Source of the DNA: an uncultured Eubacteriales bacterium
Lineage (GTDB): Bacteria > Bacillota > Clostridia > Christensenellales > CAG-138
Length of the DNA: 13,901 bases
Direction of reading: 5' to 3'
Assembly: GCA_900547135.1 (NCBI GenBank)
Contig: URFJ01000039.1
Location: 1 to 13,901 of the forward strand
In this document: piece by piece, positions 7,542 through 13,861 of the stretch
How positions within the stretch are numbered: the first letter of the stretch is position 1
Layout: every line of letters starts with the position of its first letter
Notes under the pieces: model-generated
The model's input: the letters and a program-made list of their open reading frames with translations, nothing else
Database searches by the model: none
Told to the model about the DNA's origin: nothing
Made by a program: the position numbers and the translations under genes

Positions 7542-10020
7542 CGGTTAATCCTCCAATCCGAGGTAATTGCATCAAATCATAGTATTTGCCAAGCTTATCC
7601 GGCAGTGAAGCAACCCCCATATACAACCTGCTTTCAGAAAGCTTTCTCTTTCCAGCGTTGGGTATAAGCCGCACTTCATCGCATCTCTCAACCCTTATAA
7701 ATCCAAGCTCTATAAATACATCAAACGCAAAGCTGAATTCGTATTGCGTACATATTGACATTCCCGAAAGCTGTGAGCATAGCTCTCTTCTCCGTCTCTT
7801 TTTCTGCTTAAGGGCATGACAGGCAGAGGTATATATTTCAGCTATGCGGCTGCGCTCCGTATTTATCGCGCATTTCAGTTTCTTGCCAAAGGCTTCCTGA
7901 ACATATGAAACAAACAGGTTTGCGCGAGGCGCTATTTTGGACAATCCTTTCAATACTTCCACGCTCATGCACGTATCGTACACAAGTATATTTTTGTATT
8001 CATGCGCTTCCAGTTTCTTCATAACAGGAGCGAATAGTACGGTATTATAGGCTATAGGCCTATTCCTGACGCAGCAAAAGGCTATATCAAGCCTATCCCA
8101 TAGCTTAAGCTCAGATAACTTATTCAGCAGGTCTGTTGCGCCCTCCTGCGTAAAGCATAGTACTAACGAACCCGTGATGTCGCCGCTCACCAGTTCGCGC
8201 AAACAGTCCACTCTGGATACACGCGTAAACTTCGGACAAATATCTCCTTCATTATAAACTATATTTTTAAAAAATGCATCAAAAAACTTCGAATCATTGT
8301 TATCTATATAGCCTGAAATATCTTTAATCCTATCATGCGCTACCGCCTTCATCCTTAGTTGAAGCACCTTGCTTCCCCGCCAGTAATTAACGATTGGCGT
8401 ATGGACTACCATACATCTATCCATTGAGAGTAACTCGTCAAATTCAGATCCCATGCTATAGGCCACAGCTTCACAGGCATTCATATCCGCTTGAACTACA
8501 GCCTTTAAATGAGCCCCGTCATTGCCAATTCTTCTGAGATTCCTAAGTTTTAACCCGCTTGTCATAAACAGCGGCACCGGGTTCCCCTCGCCAAACGGCT
8601 CCAGTTTTGTAATCTCTTGGGCAAGACCAATGTTAACCTTATCGAGCGTAATGTCGAATTCGTATTTTTGACGGGGAAGGAATACGTGATCCTGTATATT
8701 TTCTTTTAAGTATGAATTGAGGGCTTCCCTGAGTTCCTCAAACTCTGAAATTCTAAGGCTTGCGCCAGCAGCTCTTTCATGGCCCCCATACTTTATAAAA
8801 AATTCCTTATTGGCATGGAATGCTTTGAACACGTCAACCCCTTCTATTGAGCGTGCCGAACCCGTAAGTATTTCTCCATTTAGTGTAAACAATACTGCAG
8901 GCCTGTAAAACTTCTCCGATATCCGCGAAGCGGCAATACCCACTACCCCCGGGTTCCATTCCTCAGAATACAGCATGATTATCCTGCTGTCGGTTAAGTC
9001 CTGTCCTTCAATCATACTCAATGCGCTCTCAAAGACCTTTTGCTCCTCTTCACGCCTAAGCAGGTTTAATTCGCTTAATTGTCTTGCAATAAACCGGGCT
9101 TCATTTTGGTTGTCGGTCATGAACAGCGAAACGCCCGGCTTTGCGTCTCTCATCCTGCCCGCCGCATTTATTCTTGGAATCATGCCAAACATAAGATCTC
9201 TGGCGTCAAATTGAGGGTTTTCATTATCAGGCTTTATTTCTCTTCCAAGCTCGTAAAGACCGCAAAAGCAGTTCCCTGAATTTATGGATTTGAGGGCGTA
9301 AACGGCAAGAGCGCGGTTTTCGCCAACCAGTGGTACAATATCCGCTATTGTAGCAAGCCCAGCCAGAGGTATAAGCGGAAGCATAGCGTCGTATCCGCCA
9401 ATAGCATGAACAAGCTTCAAAGCCACACCTGCTCCACAGAGATTGGTGTTTGGATATTTGCTATCGGGGCGCGACTGCGCTACTACCGCTACGCATTGCG
9501 GCAATTGATCTTGGCATTTATGGTGGTCTGTAATAATAAGGTCCATGCCAAGCTCACGGCATGTCTTTGCTTCTTCTATTGCCGCTATGCCATTATCCAC
9601 AGTAATGATTAAAGATACCCCATGCTTTTTTATAATATGGATTGCCTCAGGATTCATGCCATAACCATGTTCATGCCTCGACGGTATATGGTATCCCACT
9701 TTTGCTCCCCTTGACCCCAGGTATCTTGCCAAGATGGAGGTAGCACAGATTCCATCCGCGTCATAATCGCCGAATATGCAGATCATCTCGTTTGCCGAGA
9801 TAGCGCGTTCAATACGCTCCACAGCCCTATCGATATCTGGCAGAAGCATTGGGTCGTGAAGCTGGTCAAGCGATGGGTTAAGAAACTCGTTCATTTGGCG
9901 AGCGTTTTTGGCACCCCTTGCGTATAATAAACTGGCGAGAAATGGGGTAATACCTTCAACCGCAGGCAAATCATTTCCGCTAGGCATGCCGTATCTGCAA
10001 TCGCGTTCTATGATCAGCAT
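7519..10020 (-). CDS. recJ: Single-stranded-DNA-specific exonuclease RecJ
   Basis: 5'-3' ssDNA exonuclease of the DHH phosphoesterase family, acting in recombination and base-excision repair. 833 residues, matching the long Bacillota form. The DHH domain shows GDYDADG at 84-90, TVDNGI at 140-145, DHH at 165-167, CGAGVALKL at 195-203 and the metal-binding Asp in ATIADIVPL near 227. The inter-domain helix carries MIPRINAAGR, and the DHHA1 domain has GGHERAAG. An OB-fold region with EPFGEGNP follows, then a roughly 260-residue Bacillota-type C-terminal extension. The usual NP before the YP motif reads AQ here (VVAQSRPDSKYP), and the usual acidic residue before GYG is His (HEHGYG). Neither change removes a known ligand. 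The gene overlaps the scfB end by 7 bases and apt by 23. Confidence 0.97.
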   Translation of the reverse strand: MLIIERDCRYGMPSGNDLPAVEGITPFLASLLYARGAKNARQMNEFLNPSLDQLHDPMLLPDIDRAVERIERAISANEMICIFGDYDADGICATSILARYLGSRGAKVGYHIPSRHEHGYGMNPEAIHIIKKHGVSLIITVDNGIAAIEEAKTCRELGMDLIITDHHKCQDQLPQCVAVVAQSRPDSKYPNTNLCGAGVALKLVHAIGGYDAMLPLIPLAGLATIADIVPLVGENRALAVYALKSINSGNCFCGLYELGREIKPDNENPQFDARDLMFGMIPRINAAGRMRDAKPGVSLFMTDNQNEARFIARQLSELNLLRREEEQKVFESALSMIEGQDLTDSRIIMLYSEEWNPGVVGIAASRISEKFYRPAVLFTLNGEILTGSARSIEGVDVFKAFHANKEFFIKYGGHERAAGASLRISEFEELREALNSYLKENIQDHVFLPRQKYEFDITLDKVNIGLAQEITKLEPFGEGNPVPLFMTSGLKLRNLRRIGNDGAHLKAVVQADMNACEAVAYSMGSEFDELLSMDRCMVVHTPIVNYWRGSKVLQLRMKAVAHDRIKDISGYIDNNDSKFFDAFFKNIVYNEGDICPKFTRVSRVDCLRELVSGDITGSLVLCFTQEGATDLLNKLSELKLWDRLDIAFCCVRNRPIAYNTVLFAPVMKKLEAHEYKNILVYDTCMSVEVLKGLSKIAPRANLFVSYVQEAFGKKLKCAINTERSRIAEIYTSACHALKQKKRRRRELCSQLSGMSICTQYEFSFAFDVFIELGFIRVERCDEVRLIPNAGKRKLSESRLYMGVASLPDKLGKYYDLMQLPRIGGLTDGSEIHD

Positions 10021-11348
10021 CCGAATTCATGTTCCTTAGCAAATATGCCCATTGCTATTTCCGCGCGCTTGCGCTCAAATGCGCAGGTAATCCCATATGG
10101 TTCAAAGATGCTGCCATTGTACTTATACGCGTTGGCCGCACAGCCTCCGCTACAAAAGTATTTTGCGAAGCATGTCCGGCACTTTGGCTTGGCGGCAATA
10201 TTGCACGACCTGAATTCGTGGCTTATCTCTTCGTTATATTCGCCTGTGGTGACATTGCCCATCGTATATTTATGGTCTCCAACAAATTGGTGGCACGGAT
10301 ATATTCCTCCATCCGGCGATATTGCCGCATATTCTACGCCGGCGCCGCAACCGGACATCCGTTTTTTCAAACAGGGACCGTTTTCAAAATCAACCATGAA
10401 ATGAAAAAAGTTGATAAACCTTCCGCTTTTCCTGCTATTCAGTAAGTAATCCGCCAAAGTTTCGTATTCACCCAATATTCTCTCTATATAACAGTCCAAT
10501 ATTGCATATGGACTGTCCTCCGGCAACACAACAGGCTCGAGTGAAATCTGATCAAAGCCCAGATCGTGCAATGCCTGAACATCTTTTGTAAAATCAAGGT
10601 TTCGGTTTGTAAATGTCCCGCGTATATAGTACTCTCCCCGCCCCCTTTTTTTTACAAGATCAACAGCATTATTCACAATTAAGTCATAGGATCCCTTCCC
10701 GTTTGCTGTTGGCCTTAAAGCATCGTGTATTTCCCGTCTGCCGTCAAGGCTTATAACAATGTTGTGCATCTCCTTGTTAAGGTAATCTATAGTATCTTCA
10801 TCCAATGCGACTCCGTTTGTAGTCATGGTGAAGTTAATATGCTTATTAAAACGTTTTTCCAGCTCCCTGCCATAGGCTACCAGTTCCTTTACCACTTTAA
10901 GGTTCATAAGCGGTTCACCGCCGAAGAAGTCGACCTCAAGATTGCGGCGGCTACCCGATCTTGCCATAAGGAAGTCAAGCGCTTTTCTGCCGACCTCAGC
11001 GGACATCATCATGCGCTCTCCACAGAACTCTCCCGTGCCCGCGAAGCAATACGCACAGCGCAGGTTGCAATCGTGCGCCACATGAAGGCAAAGCGACTTT
11101 ATCATGTGCTGTTCAGTTCCTTGGCCAAAGCTGGGCTCATTTGTGTTCAGCGCTCCCGCATTCTCAAGCTCAGCCAGCTCTGAAATGATCTGCCGGATTT
11201 CAGCTGCATCATAAGGCAGCTTATAAGGATCATTCCCCTTTCCCATCTCACAGATAACATCATAAGCGGCCCTATCAACACTGTGTATCGCGCCGCTTTC
11301 TACATCCAATATCATGTATAAATTTTTAAATTTAAATGCGTGTACCAA
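10014..11348 (-). CDS. scfB: SCIFF peptide thioether maturase (radical SAM/SPASM)
   Basis: Radical SAM enzyme that installs Cys-Thr thioether cross-links in the SCIFF precursor encoded just upstream. 444 residues. An N-terminal peptide-recognition (RRE-like) region with LDVESGAIHSVD (14-25) is typical of the family. The AdoMet cluster motif is Cys94-x3-Cys98-x2-Cys101 (CNLRCAYC), then FFGGEPL. The C-terminal SPASM domain holds the auxiliary cluster cysteines: CGAG, ISPDGGIYPCHQF, KCRTCFAKYFCSGGC and a last Cys in GITCAFERKR. The start is TTG 11348: GGAGG at 11354-11358 sits 5 bases upstream, and MVHAFKF matches the family's usual beginning. The gene overlaps recJ by 7 bases, so the two are very likely co-transcribed. 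Confidence 0.95.
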   Translation of the reverse strand: MVHAFKFKNLYMILDVESGAIHSVDRAAYDVICEMGKGNDPYKLPYDAAEIRQIISELAELENAGALNTNEPSFGQGTEQHMIKSLCLHVAHDCNLRCAYCFAGTGEFCGERMMMSAEVGRKALDFLMARSGSRRNLEVDFFGGEPLMNLKVVKELVAYGRELEKRFNKHINFTMTTNGVALDEDTIDYLNKEMHNIVISLDGRREIHDALRPTANGKGSYDLIVNNAVDLVKKRGRGEYYIRGTFTNRNLDFTKDVQALHDLGFDQISLEPVVLPEDSPYAILDCYIERILGEYETLADYLLNSRKSGRFINFFHFMVDFENGPCLKKRMSGCGAGVEYAAISPDGGIYPCHQFVGDHKYTMGNVTTGEYNEEISHEFRSCNIAAKPKCRTCFAKYFCSGGCAANAYKYNGSIFEPYGITCAFERKRAEIAMGIFAKEHEFGC

Positions 11349-11353
11349 TTAAA

Positions 11354-11358
11354 CCTCC
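11354..11358 (-). promoter_or_regulatory. Ribosome binding site deciding the scfB TTG start
   Basis: Consensus GGAGG on the minus strand, 5 bases before TTG 11348. No nearby ATG gives a better site; the next in-frame ATG is codon 12 and would cut into the conserved N-terminal region. Confidence 0.75.
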
Positions 11359-11391
11359 AGGGGATTAGCTATATTCCTTTGTTATGCTTAA

Positions 11392-11436
11392 GGGCGACCC
11401 GGGAAATGATTTTATCCAATCACTCTCCGTGCGCCC
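11392..11436 (-). promoter_or_regulatory. Nested hairpin in the scfA-scfB gap
   Basis: The 113 bases between the peptide and its maturase contain two nested inverted repeats. The outer 5-bp arms are at 11392-11396 and 11432-11436 (GGGCG with CGCCC), and the inner 5-bp arms are at 11407-11411 and 11418-11422 (TGATT with AATCA, 6-base loop). No U-tract follows, so it is not a standard terminator. It could be an mRNA-stabilising or processing element that lets scfA be expressed far above scfB. This is inference from base pairing only. Confidence 0.35.
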
Positions 11437-11461
11437 CTACAACGTATAGTATAAGCGTTGA

Positions 11462-11605
11462 TTAACCCTTTTCCTTGCGGCAGGTCTGATTAGCTACTGT
11501 GCAGGATGTTTTGCACGCGGACTGGCATGAAGCCTGGCACTCTCCGCAGCCTGTATGTTCCCCTGTCTTAATGCATGGCGCTTGAATCGTTTTAATGTGC
11601 TTCAC
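11462..11605 (-). CDS. scfA: SCIFF ribosomal peptide precursor
   Basis: Precursor of the SCIFF family of ribosomally made, thioether-linked peptides (sactipeptide/ranthipeptide type). 47 residues, starting at GTG 11605 with GGAGG at 11615-11619, 9 bases upstream. The N-terminus MKHIKTI and the core pattern CGECQ-x-SCQSACKTSCT followed by NQTC are the family hallmark. Core cysteines are 20, 23, 27, 31, 35 and 42; an additional Cys11 lies in the leader part (APCIKTG), making seven. The characterised homologue CteA carries a Cys-to-Thr link across five positions, which here would be Cys31-Thr36 (from memory and by spacing). The gene has its own promoter at 11640-11668. The biological role of SCIFF peptides is still unclear; maturation by ScfB next door is the safe inference. 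Confidence 0.95.
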   Translation of the reverse strand: MKHIKTIQAPCIKTGEHTGCGECQASCQSACKTSCTVANQTCRKEKG

Positions 11606-11614
11606 GGATATATA

Positions 11615-11619
11615 CCTCC
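11615..11619 (-). promoter_or_regulatory. Ribosome binding site of scfA
   Basis: GGAGG on the minus strand, 9 bases before GTG 11605. It fixes the non-ATG start of the small peptide gene. Confidence 0.75.
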
Positions 11620-11639
11620 AAATTTCGTTTTCGTTGCTT

Positions 11640-11668
11640 ATTATACATTATCATACTCCGCAAAGCAA
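11640..11668 (-). promoter_or_regulatory. Sigma-A-like promoter of scfA (and probably the downstream operon)
   Basis: Minus strand: -35 TTGCTT at 11663-11668, a 17-base spacer, and a perfect -10 TATAAT at 11640-11645. The predicted start is near 11633, giving a leader of about 28 bases with the strong scfA ribosome site. It lies in the 108-base gap after pgeF, where a new transcription unit would be expected. Confidence 0.65.
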
Positions 11669-11713
11669 TATAGTTTGAAACAGCCCTCCTCCATATAGGC
11701 AAAACCTTAGCTA

Positions 11714-12583
11714 TTAATTATTGTTGGCACGTATAAATGCTGCCATTGAACCAGTTATTCCGTTATCCCTTCTATAGGAGTAGAACATATCTCTGTCTTC
11801 AAACGTGCAAGCACCCATAATTGTAAGATTTTTAGGAAGAATGCCTGATTCGACAAACTGAACGGCCGCCGCCATCTCCAAATCCAGCATGAGCTTACCC
11901 GTTTTCCCCGCTGAACATAGGCCGTCAAAGTCAAACTCGTCAATAAAACGGCGACCTAGTTCTTTGTCGACCTCAAAGCAGTTGCGGCATATGCATGGAC
12001 CGATACCTACAAACATATCTTTGCTTTTAGACCCGAACTCCCTTGACATCGCTTGTATCATGGCGCTTCCGATTCTTCCCAGCGTACCCTTCCAGCCCGC
12101 GTGGGCCAATCCAACGGCACTGTTTACAGGATCATATACAAAATAAGCTCCGCAGTCAGCGTGCAGCGTAAGAAGCGTAACTCCAGGATCGTTCGTAATA
12201 ATCCCGTCACACGGTTCAAGAGGTTCCTTTGATATGCCCCTCCCCCTGTCAGCTTTACTAACCCTCGTAACGGCTGTCCCATGCACATAGGAGACCATCA
12301 CAAGGCTATTAAGATCAAGGCCCATTGACTCGCAAAATATGCCGTAATTTAGTTCAACATTTTTAGCGCAGTCCCCCCTGCTTCTGTTTAAGTTAAGACT
12401 TTTAAACGGTCCTAGGCTTACTCCCCCCGCCCGCGTGGTAAAGCCATGCTTGAGACCTTTTTCATTGAGTTGGGGGATCGTAAGCGCGTTTACCCCCTTG
12501 TTTTTGTATATGTCATAGCCGCGCTGAACCTCTGTAGGATTAAAGCAGATAATTTGAACCGCCCCCTTTACCTCAACGCTCAT
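11714..12583 (-). CDS. pgeF: Polyphenol oxidase family / peptidoglycan editing factor PgeF (LACC1, YlmD/YfiH type)
   Basis: Metal-dependent enzyme of the DUF152/LACC1 family. Members act on purine nucleosides (adenosine deaminase and phosphorylase activities) and in E. coli are linked to peptidoglycan quality control; older annotations call them laccase-like. 289 residues. Motifs: HGFTTRAGGVS at 46-56, SLNLNRSRGD, VHGT with His101, HADC with Cys144, LAHAGWKGT with His161, GIGPCI at 193-198 and SYRRDNG near 269. His101, Cys144 and His161 are the expected metal triad. The usual ADCVP reads ADCGA here. The start ATG 12583 overlaps the nrdR end by 11 bases and has no clear Shine-Dalgarno, so translation probably depends on coupling to nrdR. 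Confidence 0.93.
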   Translation of the reverse strand: MSVEVKGAVQIICFNPTEVQRGYDIYKNKGVNALTIPQLNEKGLKHGFTTRAGGVSLGPFKSLNLNRSRGDCAKNVELNYGIFCESMGLDLNSLVMVSYVHGTAVTRVSKADRGRGISKEPLEPCDGIITNDPGVTLLTLHADCGAYFVYDPVNSAVGLAHAGWKGTLGRIGSAMIQAMSREFGSKSKDMFVGIGPCICRNCFEVDKELGRRFIDEFDFDGLCSAGKTGKLMLDLEMAAAVQFVESGILPKNLTIMGACTFEDRDMFYSYRRDNGITGSMAAFIRANNN

Positions 12584-13028
12584 CCAATATTGATTTTAGT
12601 TCGTCCATAAATGTACTTATATCCTTAAACTGCCTATAAACCGAGGCAAACCTTATATAAGCGATTTCGTCTAGCTGCCTCAAGCGTGACATCACCATCT
12701 CCCCAACCTGTTCACTGCCAACCTCGTCTACAAGTAGATTAAATACATCTTTTTCAACTTCCCGAACAAGCGTATCCTGGTCTGCGGCCGATACAGGCCG
12801 CTTTTCACAAGCTTTTCTTACGCCAGTCAATATCTTCATACTATCAAACGGTTCCCTTCGGCCATCCTTTTTCACAATCATGATGGGAAGTTCCTCAATC
12901 TTTTCATAGGTGGTAAACCGCCTTGCGCAATTAATGCATTCCCTTCTGCGGCGTATCACCGTACCATCCTCGGTTGGGCGCGTATCAACGACCTTGCTGT
13001 CCTCACATGAGCAGTATCTGCACTTCAC
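12573..13028 (-). CDS. nrdR: Transcriptional repressor NrdR
   Basis: Nucleotide-sensing repressor of ribonucleotide reductase genes. 151 residues, the family's standard length. The N-terminal zinc ribbon uses Cys3, Cys6, Cys31 and Cys34, with TRPTEDG, IRRRREC and FTTYEKIE between and after. The ATP-cone domain spans roughly 47-137 and opens with PIMIVKKDGRREPF. The start is GTG 13028, supported by GGAGG at 13037-13041 (8-base spacing) and by the invariant MKC beginning. No nrd operon is in the window, so its targets lie elsewhere. It overlaps pgeF by 11 bases. Confidence 0.97.
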   Translation of the reverse strand: MKCRYCSCEDSKVVDTRPTEDGTVIRRRRECINCARRFTTYEKIEELPIMIVKKDGRREPFDSMKILTGVRKACEKRPVSAADQDTLVREVEKDVFNLLVDEVGSEQVGEMVMSRLRQLDEIAYIRFASVYRQFKDISTFMDELKSILDER

Positions 13029-13036
13029 TGTTTTGT

Positions 13037-13041
13037 CCTCC
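13037..13041 (-). promoter_or_regulatory. Ribosome binding site of nrdR (GTG start)
   Basis: GGAGG on the minus strand, 8 bases before GTG 13028. It decides the non-ATG start. Confidence 0.7.
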
Positions 13042-13056
13042 GTTTAGATATTGAGG

Positions 13057-13118
13057 TTAATTGGCAGACAATTAAGACGTAAGGCTACCAATAATTAAGA
13101 TAATTATAACACATTATA
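13057..13118 (-). promoter_or_regulatory. nrdR promoter region with dyad and direct repeats
   Basis: Two perfect -10 hexamers TATAAT occur on the minus strand (13103-13108 and 13113-13118). A good -35 is lacking: TTGATA at 13133-13138 is only 14 bases from the farther one. Between promoter and start codon lies a perfect 7-bp inverted repeat at 13057-13063 and 13069-13075 (arms TTAATTG and CAATTAA). The octamer AATTAAGA is directly repeated at 13070-13077 and 13093-13100. The dyad is a candidate operator or 5'-UTR hairpin. It does not match the NrdR-box consensus I know. Confidence 0.4.
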
Positions 13119-13151
13119 TAAACAGAAGGTTTTATCAATTAAAATTCGTGC

Positions 13152-13180
13152 TTGCAAAACATTAACCCGTGGTGTAAAAT
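13152..13180 (+). promoter_or_regulatory. Promoter of the tRNA-Val gene
   Basis: Plus strand: -35 TTGCAA at 13152-13157, a 17-base spacer, and -10 TAAAAT at 13175-13180. It is placed 11 bases before the mature tRNA 5' end, the usual geometry with a short 5' leader. It diverges from the nrdR promoter region. Confidence 0.65.
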
Positions 13181-13191
13181 TTTATGGTATC

Positions 13192-13268
13192 GGGGATGTA
13201 GCCCAGCTGGTCAGAGCGCCTCGCTCACATCGAGGAGGTCGGGGGTTCGAGCCCCTCCATCCCCACCA
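13192..13268 (+). tRNA. tRNA-Val (anticodon CAC)
   Basis: The 77 bases fold as a complete cloverleaf with an encoded CCA end. The acceptor GGGGATG pairs fully with CATCCCC, the anticodon stem CCTCG pairs with CGAGG around the loop CTCACAT (anticodon CAC, reading GUG), and the T stem GGGGG pairs with CCCTC (one G-T) around TTCGAGC. The D stem is GCCC against GAGC, with one C-A mismatch at 12-23. The discriminator is A. GUG can also be read by a UAC tRNA-Val, so this is probably a supplementary isoacceptor. Confidence 0.95.
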
Positions 13269-13271
13269 TTG

Positions 13272-13298
13272 AAAACCCTTGATTCTTCAAGGGTTTTT
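13272..13298 (+). terminator. Rho-independent terminator after tRNA-Val (bidirectional)
   Basis: An 11-bp perfect stem (AAAACCCTTGA at 13272-13282, TCAAGGGTTTT at 13287-13297) with the loop TTCT and a T run, starting 4 bases after the tRNA. The A run on the 5' side gives a T run on the other strand, so it can also stop leftward transcription. Confidence 0.88.
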
Positions 13299-13545
13299 GT
13301 ATATTCATGAACCACAAGACCGCACTTTTTACCGCACTCGGCTACACAAACATAGTGAAGCCATTTGCAGGATTATCCCGCGCTTAAAAGCACGAAACCG
13401 CGTAAACTAAAAGTGTCAGCCATTTCGCAGTACATAAATTATCATATTTCATAAAAATCGCCATAATAACCCCTTTTAAATTACATAATACTCATATATA
13501 ATGTAGTTATCGAACTAGTACATTTTGGGGAGAAAGATAGGTGGT
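13299..13545. other. Intergenic stretch without a recognisable gene
   Basis: This AT-rich stretch between the tRNA terminator and the orphan ORF holds no convincing gene. It contains an 8-base direct repeat ACCGCACT (13319-13326 and 13331-13338), a 26-codon open frame from ATG 13307 without a ribosome site, and a perfect TATAAT at 13497-13502 that could serve the downstream ORF, though its -35 is poor. Its position just after a tRNA 3' end is a common place for integrated elements, but no integrase is visible. Confidence 0.5.
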
Positions 13546-13821
13546 GTGTATGATTGTCTAAATGAGAATGCCGTTGATTATGGCCCTACCGGCGCAAAAG
13601 CAATTTTTACAGTCTTGAACTCTACCGTACCCGACTACAACTCTACTAACGACAGCAATATCGTAACATTATACGGAAAGGAGATCGCTAAAAGCAATAC
13701 TGACGCTAGCCGCTTAATAGAGAATGATGATATAAGGCTTGAGACATGTGTTATATCCACAATCATCATTGATAACAAGGAACAACGCAAAATTTTCCGC
13801 AATCGCAACGATATATGGTAA
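13546..13821 (+). CDS. Unrecognised small protein (orphan ORF)
   Basis: A 91-codon reading frame on the plus strand that I do not recognise. The product is polar and rich in Asn, Asp, Ser and Thr, with a short hydrophobic stretch (CVISTIIID) near residues 71-79 and a basic end (QRKIFRNRNDIW). There is no signal peptide, cysteine motif or helix-turn-helix that I can see. GTG 13546 is chosen because GGGGAGA lies 13 to 19 bases upstream, although that spacing is long; TTG 13525 is an alternative giving 98 codons. A TATAAT at 13497-13502 could be its -10. It may be a real small gene, a fragment of a decayed gene, or chance. The opposite strand also holds an open frame here, which weakens the case. 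Confidence 0.4.
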   Translation: MYDCLNENAVDYGPTGAKAIFTVLNSTVPDYNSTNDSNIVTLYGKEIAKSNTDASRLIENDDIRLETCVISTIIIDNKEQRKIFRNRNDIW

Positions 13822-13839
13822 GATGTCTTCGATACAGCA

Positions 13840-13861
13840 GGGGGCGGATCACTCCGCCCCC
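13840..13861. terminator. GC-rich hairpin downstream of the orphan ORF
   Basis: A perfect 9-bp stem, GGGGGCGGA (13840-13848) against TCCGCCCCC (13853-13861), with the 4-base loop TCAC, 18 bases after the ORF stop. No T run follows on either strand; a run of eight C (13857-13864) overlaps the 3' arm. It could act as a weak terminator or 3' mRNA stabiliser. It is not a standard rho-independent signal. Confidence 0.45.

Noticed and set aside
13057..13118. NrdR box upstream of nrdR
   Set aside because: The AT-rich dyads here do not match the 16-bp NrdR-box consensus, and no pair at the typical spacing is visible.
13192..13320. Minus-strand frame across the tRNA giving a peptide that contains MEGLEPPTSS
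   Set aside because: This is the well-known spurious translation of the antisense strand of a tRNA gene, not a protein.
13307..13387. 26-codon plus-strand frame starting at ATG 13307
   Set aside because: No Shine-Dalgarno, it begins 9 bases after the terminator T run, and it resembles nothing I recognise.
13299..13545. Integrated element or CRISPR array next to the tRNA
   Set aside because: No integrase, no duplicate of the tRNA 3' end and no regularly spaced repeats in the window; only one short direct repeat.
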